Assembly: GCF_009866765.1 (NCBI RefSeq)
Contig: NZ_CP019431.1
Span: 2,852,001 to 2,916,000 of the forward strand
Source of the DNA: Pseudomonas sp. S35
Lineage (GTDB): Bacteria; Pseudomonadota; Gammaproteobacteria; Pseudomonadales; Pseudomonadaceae
Direction of reading: 5' to 3'
Length of the DNA: 64,000 bases
Part shown: piece after piece, positions 23,720-35,148 of the stretch
How the letters are laid out: each line of letters starts with the position of its first letter
Position numbering within the stretch: the stretch's first letter is position 1
Position numbers and translations under genes: made by a program
The notes under the pieces: generated by a model
Told to the model about the DNA's origin: nothing
Databases searched by the model: none
The model's input: the letters and a program-made list of their open reading frames with translations, nothing else

Positions 23720-24628
23720 ATGACCACCCAAACCCGCATCGCCCTCATCGGCGAATGCATGATCGAACTGCAACACCGCGCCGATGGCAGCCTGAAACAG
23801 AGCTTCGGCGGCGACACCCTGAACACAGCGGTATACCTGCGCCGTGAACTGGGGCCGATCGGCAGCGTCGATTACGTCACTGCCCTGGGCGATGACAGCT
23901 TCAGCGACGCCATGTGCCAACAATGGACCGACGAAGGTCTGGGGCTGGACTTGGTCCAGCGTCTGCCGGGGCGATTGCCGGGCTTGTATTGCATCCAGAC
24001 CGACACCCACGGCGAGCGCAAATTCCTCTATTGGCGCAACGAAGCCGCGGTGCGCGACTGCTTCACTACGCCTGCGGCCGAGCCGATCCTGGCGGCGTTG
24101 CCGAGTTATGACGTGGTGTACTTCAGCGGCATTACCCTGGCGGTACTGGGCGAGGTCGGACGTGCGCGTTTACTGCAGGTGCTGGTCGAAGCCCGCCGCC
24201 GTGGTGCCAAGGTGGTGTTCGATAACAACTACCGACCGCGCTTGTGGGCCAGTGTCGAGGCGGCGCGTGCGGCTTATCACAAGGTGCTGGCCGAAGTGGA
24301 TATCGCCTTGCTGACCGAGGATGACGAGCGTGCGTTGTTTGGCTATGCCGACAGCGAGCAGGTGTTTACGGCGTACCCGGCGATTGAGGAAGTGGTGCTC
24401 AAGCGCGGGGCGGATGCGTGTTTGATCCGCTGCAACGGCGAGCGCTTTGTCGTGCCGGCGTTGACGGTCGAGAAGGTGGTGGATACGACGGCGGCGGGTG
24501 ATTCGTTCAGTGCAGCGTATCTGGCCAGTCGGCTCAAGGGTGATTCGCCAGAGGAGGCAGCGTTGGCCGGGCATCGGTTGGCGAGCCGGGTGATTCAGGT
24601 GGCAGGGGCGCTGATTCCCAGAGAGTAA
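23720..24628 (+). CDS. kdgK: PfkB-family sugar kinase, 2-keto-3-deoxygluconate kinase type
   Basis: A 302-residue ribokinase/PfkB-family kinase. The N-terminal GECMIELQH and SFGGDTLNTAVYLRREL carry the substrate-binding Asp/Asn. The C-terminal DTTAAGDSFSAAYLA contains the catalytic Asp and anion hole. These features and the sequence around YCIQTDTHGERKFLYWR fit KDG kinases, which make 2-keto-3-deoxy-6-phosphogluconate for the Entner-Doudoroff aldolase. ATG 23720 gives the family N-terminus although the ribosome-binding site is weak; a fragment of REP-like sequence precedes it. It closes the locus begun at 18096. Confidence 0.85.
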   Translation: MTTQTRIALIGECMIELQHRADGSLKQSFGGDTLNTAVYLRRELGPIGSVDYVTALGDDSFSDAMCQQWTDEGLGLDLVQRLPGRLPGLYCIQTDTHGERKFLYWRNEAAVRDCFTTPAAEPILAALPSYDVVYFSGITLAVLGEVGRARLLQVLVEARRRGAKVVFDNNYRPRLWASVEAARAAYHKVLAEVDIALLTEDDERALFGYADSEQVFTAYPAIEEVVLKRGADACLIRCNGERFVVPALTVEKVVDTTAAGDSFSAAYLASRLKGDSPEEAALAGHRLASRVIQVAGALIPRE

Positions 24629-24650
24629 TTGAATGGCCGCCTGCGGCGGA

Positions 24651-24672
24651 TCGGGGGCAAGCCCCCTCCCAC
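24651..24672. repeat. REP element (single)
   Basis: A single REP hairpin of the GGGGGCAAGCCCCC type ending in TCCCAC. It follows a small GCCGC/GCGGC stem (24636-24647) after the kinase gene, and together these probably end the transcript. The convergent parvulin gene ends at 24741. Confidence 0.75.
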
Positions 24673-24740
24673 ATGCGGGCAGCTGTGGGAGTGTGGGCGA
24701 CGATTCGACTTGCCCTTGATAGCGGTCTAAAGGCAGCCAC

Positions 24741-25016
24741 TCAGTCCCGGTAAAACACCTGCACCAAGTGATACCCAAACTTGCTCTTGATCGGCCCGTG
24801 AACCACCTTCACCGGCTTCTTGAAGATCACTGCATCAATCGCCCCGACCATCTGCCCTGGCCGTACTTCACCCAGATCACCGCCGCGCTTGCCGGACGGG
24901 CAGGTCGAGTACTTCTTGGCCAGCACATCAAAGGCTTCGCCCTTGGCGATGCGCTGTTTGAGCTGTTCGGCTTCTTCGCTGGTTTTCACCAGGATATGAC
25001 GGGCTTGGGCTTTCAT
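24741..25016 (-). CDS. ppiC: PpiC-type parvulin peptidyl-prolyl isomerase
   Basis: A 91-residue single-domain parvulin without signal peptide, hence cytoplasmic. It shows the complete family signature: ARHILVKTSEEAEQLKQRI, STCPSGKRGGDLGEVRPGQMV, and GPIKSKFGYHLVQV with the active-site His residues. It catalyses cis-trans isomerisation of prolyl bonds. A paralogue of similar length is encoded at 39218-39499; they differ notably in the middle helix (KKYSTCPSGKRG here, KANSSCPSSRQG there). Monocistronic. Confidence 0.93.
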   Translation of the reverse strand: MKAQARHILVKTSEEAEQLKQRIAKGEAFDVLAKKYSTCPSGKRGGDLGEVRPGQMVGAIDAVIFKKPVKVVHGPIKSKFGYHLVQVFYRD

Positions 25017-25059
25017 TGGTCTCTACCAGGTGTACGACGGCGCGCGATTATGCCTGAAC

Positions 25060-27555
25060 TCATTTGACCACGCTGATCATGCTGCGGATTTTAGTCGCCA
25101 GCAGGTCGATGGAGAACGGCTTGGCCACCATGTCCATGCCGTCCTCCAGGAAACCCTGGCGCTCGGCGGCTTTCTCGGCGTAACCGGTCATGAACAGCAC
25201 CCGCAGCCCTGGGCGGTGCTGGCGGGCGATTTCCGCCAGTTGCCGGCCGTTCATGCCGGGCAGGCCAACGTCGGTCACCAGCAGGTCCACACGCAGGTCC
25301 GACTCCAGCAGGGGCAATGCGGTGCGTGAGTCCGCTGCCTGATGCGCGGTGTAACCCAACTCATCCAGCACATTCACCACCAGCATGCGCACCGCCGGGT
25401 CGTCCTCGACCACCACCACGGCTTCACCGGCCAGGGCCACCGGCGCTTCGCCGAGGCTGGCGGGCTGGTTGCTTTCCAGTGCGGTGCCGTGCAGGCGCGG
25501 CAGGTACAGGCGCACGCAGGTGCCTTGGCCGGGTTCGCTGTGGATCGTGACGTGCCCGCCGGACTGTTGGGCAAACCCGTAGATCATCGACAAGCCCAGG
25601 CCGGTGCCTTGGCCGATGGGCTTGGTGGTAAAGAATGGGTCGAACGCCTTGGCGAGAATCTTCGGCGCCATGCCGGTGCCGTTGTCACATACGCCGAGCA
25701 TCACATAGTCGCCGGCCTTGACCGGTTCGAGGGTGATGATGTCGGTGCCGTCCAGGTAACTGTTGGCGGTTTCGATCAGCAGTTCGCCACCGTCTGGCAT
25801 GGCATCGCGGGCGTTGATCACCAGGTTGAGCAGAGCGTTTTCCAGTTGGCTGGCATCGGTGTTGACCGGCCAGATATCGTGGCCCAGTTGTACCTTGAGC
25901 GTGATATGGGCGCCTTTGGTGCGCTGGAACAGATCTTCCAGGGACGCCACCAGCTGGTTGGGGTCGGTGGGGCGTCGGTCCAGCGATTGGCGGCGCGAGA
26001 ACGCCAGCAGGCGGTGGGTGAGGGCGGCAGCGCGATGGGCCGATGACACGGCGGCATCGGTAAAACGCCCGATCTCATCGCTGCGCCCGGCGGCGATATA
26101 GCGTTGCATCAGGTCCAGGCTGCCGATAATCCCGGTGAGCATGTTGTTGAAATCATGGGCGATGCCGCCGGTGAGCTGGCCCACCGCTTCCATTTTCTGC
26201 GCATGGCGCAACGCATCTTCGGCGCGCTCGCGTTCATACATCTCGTTTTGCAGGCGCTGGTTGGCCTCCGCCAGCGCCTGGGTGCGCTGGGCCACGCGCT
26301 CTTCGAGGTTTTCGTTGAGGTGGCGCAGGGCTTCTTCGGTGAGTTTGCGTTCAGTTTCATCGATCACGAAGATGTAGAAACCGTTCACCGAGCCGTCATT
26401 GCTGAAGCGCGGCAGGTACTTCATCAGTGCATGACGCGGCCGTCCGTCGCGGTGGGGCGTGATGGTCAGGAAGCTGCAGGCCTTGCCCTTGAGTGCGGCA
26501 GTGATCTTGTCTTCGCGCCCGGCATACACTTCGTCGCCCAGCACTTCGCGGATGGTCTTGCCGTACAGCTCTTGGGGCGTCATGCCGTACCACTCAAGGT
26601 AGGCGCTGTTGTTCAGGCGAAAGCGCTGCTCGTGGTCGACATAGCCGATCAGTACCGGCATGGCGTTGATGATCAATTGCAATTCGGTCTGGCTTTGGCG
26701 CAGCGCCTGCTCGGTGTGCTTGCGCTCGGTCAGGTCCAGCGCGGCGCCGAGGAAACGTGCCGGGCGGCCGTGGTGATCCTTGTAGCAGCGGCCTCGGGCA
26801 AATACCCAGCGCACCTGTCCATCGGCCTGCTGGAGGCGGTATTCCTCGGCGTATTCGGTGCCGTGGGTGATGCAGTGCTTGATGCTGCGCGCCACCGTGC
26901 CACGGTCTTCAGGGTGCACTCCGTGGAGGTAGTCGCTGATGGGCAGCAGGCCGGCTTCGCTGGGAGCGACGCCGTGCAGGTAGGCGAAATGGGCATCGGC
27001 GATAAAGCGGTCTTCGCCGATATCCCAATCCCAGGTGCCTACGGCGTCGGTCGCCGCCAGGGCAAGCTGCAGGCGCTGCTCGGTATTGTGCTGGGCTTTG
27101 CGGCGTTCGTTGGTTTCGATGGCGGTGACGAGGATGCCCGCCACGCAGGCGCTTTCATCGCGGATCGGGCTGTAGGTCAGGTCCAGCCAGATTTCCGTAT
27201 CACGGTTATTGCGTTGCAGGACGAAGCGCTGCTCGCTGAAGGTGCGCACCTGGCCGTTGAGTACGGCATCGTAGATCGGGCCGGTAAAGCTTTCCAGCTC
27301 TGGCCACGTCTGGTGCGCCGGTTGGCCCATCGCTTCGGGGTGCTTGTTGCCGGCCAGCAGGGCAAAACCGTCGTTGTAGAGTTGGGTGAGCTGGCTGCCC
27401 CACAGCAGGAGCATCGGCATCGGCGAATGGATAACGATATCGACCGCTGTACGCAGGCTTTGCGGCCAATCATTGGCCTCACCGAGGGGGCTTCGTGCCC
27501 AGTCCAGCCGCGCAATCAATGCGGCGGCGTCGCTACCGGTGGATGTTCCTTTCAT
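25060..27555 (-). CDS. PAS-rich hybrid sensor histidine kinase/response regulator
   Basis: An 831-residue soluble hybrid kinase. An N-terminal PAS-like sensor (residues about 20-150, [19 protein letters not shown]... [16 protein letters not shown]) is followed by two further PAS/PAC modules ending in DLTERK and DETERK near residues 280 and 400. A coiled coil leads into the phosphoacceptor ([21 protein letters not shown]). The HATPase domain ([29 protein letters not shown]) and a receiver domain ([26 protein letters not shown]) follow. No membrane segments are seen, so it senses a cytoplasmic or redox/light-type signal, which cannot be named. The start ATG 27555 is preferred; ATG 27594 is possible. 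It has the same C-terminal architecture as the partial gene at the window start. Confidence 0.93.
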   Translation of the reverse strand: MKGTSTGSDAAALIARLDWARSPLGEANDWPQSLRTAVDIVIHSPMPMLLLWGSQLTQLYNDGFALLAGNKHPEAMGQPAHQTWPELESFTGPIYDAVLNGQVRTFSEQRFVLQRNNRDTEIWLDLTYSPIRDESACVAGILVTAIETNERRKAQHNTEQRLQLALAATDAVGTWDWDIGEDRFIADAHFAYLHGVAPSEAGLLPISDYLHGVHPEDRGTVARSIKHCITHGTEYAEEYRLQQADGQVRWVFARGRCYKDHHGRPARFLGAALDLTERKHTEQALRQSQTELQLIINAMPVLIGYVDHEQRFRLNNSAYLEWYGMTPQELYGKTIREVLGDEVYAGREDKITAALKGKACSFLTITPHRDGRPRHALMKYLPRFSNDGSVNGFYIFVIDETERKLTEEALRHLNENLEERVAQRTQALAEANQRLQNEMYERERAEDALRHAQKMEAVGQLTGGIAHDFNNMLTGIIGSLDLMQRYIAAGRSDEIGRFTDAAVSSAHRAAALTHRLLAFSRRQSLDRRPTDPNQLVASLEDLFQRTKGAHITLKVQLGHDIWPVNTDASQLENALLNLVINARDAMPDGGELLIETANSYLDGTDIITLEPVKAGDYVMLGVCDNGTGMAPKILAKAFDPFFTTKPIGQGTGLGLSMIYGFAQQSGGHVTIHSEPGQGTCVRLYLPRLHGTALESNQPASLGEAPVALAGEAVVVVEDDPAVRMLVVNVLDELGYTAHQAADSRTALPLLESDLRVDLLVTDVGLPGMNGRQLAEIARQHRPGLRVLFMTGYAEKAAERQGFLEDGMDMVAKPFSIDLLATKIRSMISVVK

Positions 27556-27580
27556 ATAAAGCCCTGAGCGTAACGCTTTG

Positions 27581-27622
27581 AAAAATGACAACACCCATTA
27601 TCTCGTGAGTCGAGAATGGGTG
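27581..27622 (-). terminator. Terminator after acetoacetyl-CoA synthetase gene
   Basis: CACCCA...TGGGTG with an inner TCTC/GAGA stem at 27592-27622 is followed on the minus strand by TTGTCATTTTTC. It lies 74 bases past the aacS stop and upstream of the hybrid kinase gene. A second stem, CCCCGAA/TTCGGGG, lies beside it at 27628-27653. Confidence 0.65.
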
Positions 27623-27695
27623 ACTACCCCCGAAAAATAGCATGCATTCGGGGTTTGTCTTCAAATGAGTGGCTCAGAGCTGAAACCTTTCATCT

Positions 27696-29648
<1,953 letters not shown>

Positions 29649-29702
29649 CAGCAAGGTCTCTTGTTCAGGTCTTTCAAACAATCGCGTTCCAATGTGTTTG
29701 GG

Positions 29703-30476
29703 TTATTGGGCCAGCCAGCCGCCATCAATGTTCCACGCCGCACCACGCACCTGGGCACCGGCCTCGCTGCACAAGAACAGCACCAGCTCACCCAGCTGCG
29801 GCGGCGTCACGAACTCCAGCGACGGCTGCTTCTCGGCGAGCAGATCATGCTGCGCCTGTTGTGGGGCCACGCCTTTGGCCACGCGATCATCAATCTGCTT
29901 TTGCACCAACGGCGTCAGCACCCAACCTGGGCAAATCGCATTGCAGGTCACGTTGCTGGTGGCCGTCTCCAGCCCCACCACTTTGGTCAAGCCGATCACG
30001 CCGTGCTTGGCCGCCACATAGGCCGCCTTGCCCACCGAACCGACCTGGCCATGCACCGAGGCGATATTGACGATACGCCCCCAGCCCTTGGCCTTCATGC
30101 CAGGCAGGCTCAGGCGCGTGCTGTGGAACACCGAGGATAGGTTGATCGCAATGATCGAGTCCCAGCGTTCAGCCGGGAAGTCTTCCACTGCCGCCACGTG
30201 CTGGATCCCAGCGTTGTTGACCAGAATGTCCACGCCGCCGAACTCACGCTCGGCGTAGGCGATCATCTCGGCAATCTGCGCCGGGTCGCTGACGTCTGCC
30301 GGGTGATGGCCGACCTTGCCGCCAAACGCCTGGACCTGGGCGATCACCGCACTGGCGTCGCCGAAGCCGTTGAGGATCAGGTTCGCGCCGGCCTTGGCCA
30401 GGCTCAGGGCGATCCCCAGGCCGATGCCGCTGGTGGAGCCGGTGACCAGGGCGGTCTTGCCATTCAAAGTCGTCAT
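29703..30476 (-). CDS. bdhA: D-3-hydroxybutyrate dehydrogenase
   Basis: A 257-residue classical short-chain dehydrogenase oxidising D-3-hydroxybutyrate to acetoacetate with NAD. The cofactor motif TGSTSGIGLGIA, the NNAGIQH segment, the catalytic Ser/Tyr/Lys set (NIASVHGQVGSVGKAAYVAAKHG) and the C-terminal QPSLEFVTPPQLGELVLFLCSEAGAQVRGAAWNIDGGW are all characteristic of 3-hydroxybutyrate dehydrogenases. ATG 30476 is preferred over an upstream extension. It starts 7 bases after the permease stop and precedes aacS, forming a complete uptake-to-acetoacetyl-CoA pathway. Confidence 0.94.
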   Translation of the reverse strand: MTTLNGKTALVTGSTSGIGLGIALSLAKAGANLILNGFGDASAVIAQVQAFGGKVGHHPADVSDPAQIAEMIAYAEREFGGVDILVNNAGIQHVAAVEDFPAERWDSIIAINLSSVFHSTRLSLPGMKAKGWGRIVNIASVHGQVGSVGKAAYVAAKHGVIGLTKVVGLETATSNVTCNAICPGWVLTPLVQKQIDDRVAKGVAPQQAQHDLLAEKQPSLEFVTPPQLGELVLFLCSEAGAQVRGAAWNIDGGWLAQ

Positions 30477-30483
30477 GAAAACC

Positions 30484-31875
30484 TCACACAATGCCGGTGG
30501 CGTAGAAAGTACCGATCACCACGAACACCGCGAGGGTCTTGATGATCGTGATGCCGAAAATGTCCTTGTAGGCTTCGCGGTGGGTCAGCCCGGTGACCGC
30601 CAGCAGTGTGATCACCGCGCCGTTGTGGGGCAGAGTGTCCATGCCGCCGCTGGCCATCGCCGCGACCCGGTGCAGCACTTCAAGGGGGATATTGGCCGCA
30701 TGGGCCGCCGAAATAAAGCTCTCGGACATGGCCGCCAGGGCGATGCTCATGCCGCCCGACGCGGAACCGGTGATGCCAGCCAGCAGGGTCACAGTAATTG
30801 CTTCATTGACCAGCGGGTTGGGGATGCCCTTGAGCCAGTCCGCCAGCACCAGAAAGCCTGGCAGCGAGGCGATCACCGCACCAAAGCCGTATTCCGAGGC
30901 GGTGTTCATCGCCGCCAGCAATGCGCCGCTGACCGCACTTTTACTGCCCTCGGCCAGTTTGCTCTTGATCGCCGAGAAGCCGAACACCAGCACCACGATG
31001 ATCCCTACCAGCAACGCGGCCTGCACTGCCCAGATCGCGGTGAGCTTGGCGATTTCGGTGGTCACCGGCGTGCTCATGCCCGGCAGGCTGAGGCTGTGTG
31101 TCTTGCCGTACCACTGCGGGATCCAGTGGGTGAACAGCAGGTTCATCACGCCCACCAGGATCAGCGGCGACAGCGCGACCCACGGGTTGGGCAGGGTCAG
31201 GTTCTCGGCGGTTTCCGGCTCATTGCGCAACTCGGTGCCGTAGCCTTCGCCGGCGCGCTGGGCCTTGTTGCGTTGACGCGCCAGGTACAGCATGCCCGCG
31301 CAAAACACGAAGATTGTACCGATCAAACCCAGCCACGGCGCGGCCCACGCAGTGGTGTTGAAGAAGGTGCTGGGGATGATGTTCTGGATCTGCGGCGTGC
31401 CGGGCAGGGCGTCCATGGTGAACGAGAATGCGCCGAGGGCAATGGTCGCCGGGATCAAGCGCTTGGGGATATTGCTCTGGCGGAACATCTCTGCCGCGAA
31501 CGGGTACACCGCAAACACCACCACGAACAGCGATACGCCACCGTAGGTGAGCAGGGCGCAGACCAGCACGATCACCAGCATCGCCTGGCGCGTGCCGAGC
31601 AAGCGAATCGCCGCCGCAACAATCGACCGCGAGAAGCCCGACAGCTCAATCAGCTTGCCGAACACCGCGCCGAGCAGGAACACCGGGAAATACAGTTTGA
31701 TAAACCCGACCATCTTCTCCATGAACACCCCGGTAAAGGCAGGGGCGACGGCAGACGGATCGGTGAGCAAAACAGCGCCGAGGGCGGCAATGGGGGCAAA
31801 CAGGATAACGCTATAGCCACGGTAGGCAGCCAGCATCAGCAGCGCGAGCGCTGCCAGGGCAATGATCACACTCAT
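30484..31875 (-). CDS. GntP-family permease, probable 3-hydroxybutyrate uptake
   Basis: A 463-residue polytopic inner-membrane transporter of the GntP family with about 12 helices. Typical stretches are LGAVFGKLIELSGFSRSIV, YGGVSLFVVVFAVYPFAAEMFRQ and GSASGGMSIALAAMSE. Family members carry gluconate or short hydroxy acids by H+ symport. Being first in an operon with bdhA and aacS and under the sigma-54 promoter at 31931, it most likely imports D-3-hydroxybutyrate, as proposed for the same gene order in P. aeruginosa. ATG 31875. Confidence 0.92.
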   Translation of the reverse strand: MSVIIALAALALLMLAAYRGYSVILFAPIAALGAVLLTDPSAVAPAFTGVFMEKMVGFIKLYFPVFLLGAVFGKLIELSGFSRSIVAAAIRLLGTRQAMLVIVLVCALLTYGGVSLFVVVFAVYPFAAEMFRQSNIPKRLIPATIALGAFSFTMDALPGTPQIQNIIPSTFFNTTAWAAPWLGLIGTIFVFCAGMLYLARQRNKAQRAGEGYGTELRNEPETAENLTLPNPWVALSPLILVGVMNLLFTHWIPQWYGKTHSLSLPGMSTPVTTEIAKLTAIWAVQAALLVGIIVVLVFGFSAIKSKLAEGSKSAVSGALLAAMNTASEYGFGAVIASLPGFLVLADWLKGIPNPLVNEAITVTLLAGITGSASGGMSIALAAMSESFISAAHAANIPLEVLHRVAAMASGGMDTLPHNGAVITLLAVTGLTHREAYKDIFGITIIKTLAVFVVIGTFYATGIV

Positions 31876-31930
31876 GGTGTGTCTCCATCGAATTGTTATT
31901 TTTGTGGGTGAAACTGTGGGGAAGGGCTAT

Positions 31931-31946
31931 AGCGAGATACGTGCCA
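31931..31946 (-). promoter_or_regulatory. Sigma-54 promoter of the 3-hydroxybutyrate operon
   Basis: On the minus strand the sequence TGGCACGTATCTCGCT matches the -24/-12 consensus TGGCACG-N4-TTGCW with one mismatch (C for T in the -12 box). Predicted initiation lies about 45 bases before the gntP start, which fits the sigma-54 activator gene next door. Confidence 0.85.
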
Positions 31947-32008
31947 AATCTTTAAATCATTGAAAAATAAGGATATTTATCGAGATTACATGGTTTTTTT
32001 CAAATTCA

Positions 32009-32024
32009 GTCTCAATATAGAGAC
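32009..32024 (-). promoter_or_regulatory. Candidate activator site 1 (GTCTC-N6-GAGAC)
   Basis: GTCTC-aatata-GAGAC is a perfect palindrome about 63 bases upstream of the -24 element. It matches two further copies at 32136-32171, suggesting an upstream activating sequence for the HbcR-like protein. Confidence 0.55.
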
Positions 32025-32039
32025 ATGCCGAGATCAAAT

Positions 32040-32127
32040 GTGGGACGGGGCTTGCCCCCGATAGCAGTGCCTCAGCCACTACATCTGCTAGCTGACACAC
32101 TGCTATCGGGGGCAAGCCCCGTCCCAC
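32040..32127. repeat. REPIN with 30-bp perfect inverted arms
   Basis: Two REP units (32040-32069 and 32098-32127) are perfect 30-base reverse complements around a 28-base spacer. The REPIN is inserted between the candidate activator sites of the 3-hydroxybutyrate promoter. Confidence 0.9.
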
Positions 32128-32135
32128 AGTAGAGT

Positions 32136-32171
32136 GTCTTGATAGTGAGAATCGTGTCTCTTTTTTGAGAT
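32136..32171 (-). promoter_or_regulatory. Candidate tandem activator sites 2 and 3
   Basis: GTCTT-gatagt-GAGAA (32136-32151) and GTCTC-tttttt-GAGAT (32156-32171) share the GTCTY-N6-GAGA pattern with site 1. They are spaced 20 bases centre to centre, close to two helical turns, about 200 bases upstream of the sigma-54 promoter. The second could alternatively act as part of a terminator for the regulator gene. Confidence 0.5.
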
Positions 32172-33562
32172 CAGGCGATGCCCAGGGCAACCATTTTCTT
32201 GTACAACGTCGACCTGCCCAGCCCCAACCGCCGGGCTGCCTCCACCACATTCGCGTCACAGGCCTTGAGCGCCGCCCCGATAACCTGTCGATCGAACCGC
32301 TCCCGCGCCGCCGCGAACGTTTCACCTTCAACCGTCGCAACAGCGCCGCGCTCCACGGGGCTGAACGTGCCAATCGCCGCTCGAATCTCTTCGGCATTCA
32401 ACACGAGGTCATCGCTCAACAACGCGGCTCGTTCCAGCACATTGCGCAACTCACGGATATTCCCCGGCCACGCATGCTGTGCCAGCAGTGCCAAGGCGTC
32501 GCGGTCCAGTTCATGCTGGCTGCGCAGCTCTTCAAGGATCGCCTCGCTCAATGCCGGAATATCCTCCAGCCGTTCACGCAGCGGCGGCACCTGGATCGGC
32601 AGCACATTCAGGCGGTAATACAGATCCGCACGAAACTCCCCGCGCTTGATCGCGGCTTCCAGGTCCATGGACGTGGCGGCAATCACCCGCACATCGCTGT
32701 GCAGCATTTCGTTGGAGCCTACGGGTTCGAATTCCTTTTCCTGCAACACCCGCAGCAATTTGCTTTGCAGCGGCAATGGCATATCGCCGATTTCATCGAG
32801 GAACAGGGTGCCGCCCTGGGCAATCTGAAATTTGCCCGGGCGCCCCTTGCGGTCAGCCCCGGTAAACGCGCCCGGTGCGGTGCCGAAGAATTCGGCTTCC
32901 AGCAGGTCATGGGGAATTGCCGCACTGTTGATGCTGACAAAGGCTTTGTGGGCGCGGTGCGAGGCGCCGTGGATGGCCTGGGCGAGCAACTCTTTGCCGG
33001 TGCCGGTTTCGCCCAGCAGTAACACTGGCGACTCGGCACTCGCGCTGCGCCGGGCGCGTCGCTTGACTTCGAGGCTGGCGGCGCTGGTGCCGATAAAGTG
33101 CGCGAAGTTGTATTTGCTCTGGCGCGCACGCAGCAGCGAGCGGGTGGAGGCCAGTTCCTGCTGCATGCTCAGGTAGCGCTCGATCAGTGGCGACAGGTTG
33201 CGCAGTTCATCGAACAGTGCAAAACCAATCGCACCGATCACCGCGCCTGCGTCGTTGTGGATCGGCAGGCGCATCACCACCAACGGGCCTTTTGGGGTGT
33301 CCTGGATGTCCAGCAAGATCGGCTGGTCATTGCGCACCACCTGACGCAACAGGCTGTTGGAAATCACCTGTTCGCAGGGTTGGCCGATGGCTTCGTCAGC
33401 GCTCTTGAGGCCGAAACGTTTGGCGTAGCGCTCGTTCATCCACACGATATTGGCGTCGCGGTCGACAATCACTGTGCCTTCGCTGGACTGCTCGATGATC
33501 TCGAACAGTGACTGGATCGCCAGGCCGCGAACCTGTTGGTAGTCCTTCAGGCTGGTGCTCAT
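32171..33562 (-). CDS. hbcR: Sigma-54-dependent activator, HbcR-like
   Basis: A 463-residue bacterial enhancer-binding protein. Residues about 15-130 form a PAS domain (IEQSSEGTVIVDRDANIVWMNERYAKRFG). The AAA+ domain shows Walker A GETGTGKELLAQAIH, the sigma-54-contacting loop GAFTGADRKG, and GTLFLDEIGDM. A C-terminal Fis-type HTH (AARRLGLGRSTLYKKM) ends the protein. It faces the gntP-bdhA-aacS operon with its sigma-54 promoter, and the order equals the hbc locus of P. aeruginosa, so it most likely activates 3-hydroxybutyrate use. ATG 33562 overlaps the yejF stop by four bases, so it is probably also transcribed from the yej operon. Confidence 0.88.
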   Translation of the reverse strand: MSTSLKDYQQVRGLAIQSLFEIIEQSSEGTVIVDRDANIVWMNERYAKRFGLKSADEAIGQPCEQVISNSLLRQVVRNDQPILLDIQDTPKGPLVVMRLPIHNDAGAVIGAIGFALFDELRNLSPLIERYLSMQQELASTRSLLRARQSKYNFAHFIGTSAASLEVKRRARRSASAESPVLLLGETGTGKELLAQAIHGASHRAHKAFVSINSAAIPHDLLEAEFFGTAPGAFTGADRKGRPGKFQIAQGGTLFLDEIGDMPLPLQSKLLRVLQEKEFEPVGSNEMLHSDVRVIAATSMDLEAAIKRGEFRADLYYRLNVLPIQVPPLRERLEDIPALSEAILEELRSQHELDRDALALLAQHAWPGNIRELRNVLERAALLSDDLVLNAEEIRAAIGTFSPVERGAVATVEGETFAAARERFDRQVIGAALKACDANVVEAARRLGLGRSTLYKKMVALGIA

Positions 33563-35148
33563 GTCGAGAGTCCGCACGCCGCCGCCAGCAGCTCTTTGGT
33601 GTACGGATGTTGCGGCGATTCGAACACATCATGGCTCGCACCGCGCTCCACCACCTTACCGTCCTTGATCACGATCATGTCATGGGCCAGGGCGCGCACC
33701 ACGGCCAGGTCGTGGCTGATAAACAGGTAGGTCAGGCCGTATTTGTCCTGCAGTTCACGTAGCAGCGCGACCACTTGTTTTTGCACCGTACGGTCCAGCG
33801 CCGAGGTGGGTTCGTCCAATAGCATCAGCGCGGGCTTGAGCACCAGGGCGCGGGCGATGGCGATGCGTTGGCGCTGGCCACCGGAAAACTCATGGGGGTA
33901 ACGGTGCCGGCTGGCGGGGTCGAGGCCCACGTCCTTGAGTACCTGGATCACTTGCGCATCACGGTCGGCGAGGCTGCACGGCGCGTGGACTTCCAGGCCT
34001 TCGCTGATGATCTGCTGCACCGACATGCGTGGGCTGAGGCTGCCGTAAGGGTCCTGGAACACCACCTGCATCTGTTTGCGCCATGGGCGCATTTGCTGGT
34101 GGTTCAGCGGGTCGAGGGCTTCACCCTGGAAGCGGATGCTGCCGCTGGAATCCAGCAGGCGCAGGATCGCCTGGCCCAGGGTGGACTTGCCCGAGCCGGA
34201 CTCGCCGACAATTCCCAAGGTCTTGCCGCGCTGCACGCTGAGGCTGATGCCGTCCACCGCACGCAGGTAGGTCTTGCGCCGGAACAGCCCGCCGCCGAGG
34301 GGGAACTGTACGCTCAGGTCGGTCACGTCCAGCACCGTCTCGCGTGGGTCGCTGCACAGCACATCGCCGGACGGTTCGGCGTCCAGCAACAGGCGGCTGT
34401 AAGGGTGTTGCGGCGCGGTGAACAAGGTCTCGCAGTCGGCCTGCTCGACGATCTCGCCGGCGCGCATCACACACACGCGCTGGGCGATGCTGCGCACCAG
34501 ATTGAGGTCATGACTGATCAGCAGCAGCGACATGCCCAGGCGCTGCTGCAACGACTTGAGTAGCAGCAGGATCTTGCGCTGCACCGTCACGTCCAGCGCG
34601 GTGGTGGGTTCGTCGGCGATCAGCAGTTCCGGCTCGCAGGCCAGGGCCATGGCGATCATCACCCGTTGGCGTTGGCCGCCGGACAGTTGGTGCGGGTAGG
34701 CCTTGAGGCGCTCCTGGGGTTTCTGGATGCCCACCAGTTCTAGCAGTTCGAGGATGCGCGCCTGCGCCGCCTTGCCGCCCAGGCCCTTGTGCAGCAGCAG
34801 GGTTTCGCCGATCTGCTTTTCGATGCTGTGCAGCGGGTTGAGGGAGGTCATCGGCTCCTGGAAGATCATCGCGATGCGGTTGCCGCGCAGCTTCTGCAAG
34901 GTGGCCGCTGAAGCGCCGATCAGTTCCTGGCCGCGGTACCGGATGGAGCCGGTGGTTTCGGTGCCGGCCTCGGGCAGCAGTTGCAGGACCGAATGGGCCG
35001 TCACTGATTTGCCCGAGCCCGACTCACCCACCAGCGCCAGGCATTCACCGGGGCGCACGTCCAGGCAGAGCTTGTTCACCACCGTCTGGCCGCTGAAGGC
35101 GACGCTGAGGTCGCGGATTTCGATCAGGTTCATTACAGGCTCACTCAT
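33559..35148 (-). CDS. yejF: Peptide ABC transporter, duplicated ATPase (YejF)
   Basis: A 529-residue protein containing two ABC ATPase domains in one chain, as in E. coli YejF. Walker A motifs [13 protein letters not shown] and [13 protein letters not shown], signatures [15 protein letters not shown] and [15 protein letters not shown], and Walker [12 protein letters not shown] and [10 protein letters not shown] are all intact, each followed by an oligopeptide-type extension. It powers peptide (and microcin C-like) uptake. The ATG at 35148 overlaps the yejE stop (ATGA), and its own stop overlaps the hbcR start, so it is coupled on both sides. Confidence 0.93.
   Translation of the reverse strand: MSEPVMNLIEIRDLSVAFSGQTVVNKLCLDVRPGECLALVGESGSGKSVTAHSVLQLLPEAGTETTGSIRYRGQELIGASAATLQKLRGNRIAMIFQEPMTSLNPLHSIEKQIGETLLLHKGLGGKAAQARILELLELVGIQKPQERLKAYPHQLSGGQRQRVMIAMALACEPELLIADEPTTALDVTVQRKILLLLKSLQQRLGMSLLLISHDLNLVRSIAQRVCVMRAGEIVEQADCETLFTAPQHPYSRLLLDAEPSGDVLCSDPRETVLDVTDLSVQFPLGGGLFRRKTYLRAVDGISLSVQRGKTLGIVGESGSGKSTLGQAILRLLDSSGSIRFQGEALDPLNHQQMRPWRKQMQVVFQDPYGSLSPRMSVQQIISEGLEVHAPCSLADRDAQVIQVLKDVGLDPASRHRYPHEFSGGQRQRIAIARALVLKPALMLLDEPTSALDRTVQKQVVALLRELQDKYGLTYLFISHDLAVVRALAHDMIVIKDGKVVERGASHDVFESPQHPYTKELLAAACGLST

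Noticed and set aside
27628..27653. CCCCGAA/TTCGGGG stem as a plus-strand terminator
   Set aside because: There is no plus-strand gene upstream for it to end; it probably belongs to the structured 3' end of the minus-strand aacS transcript.
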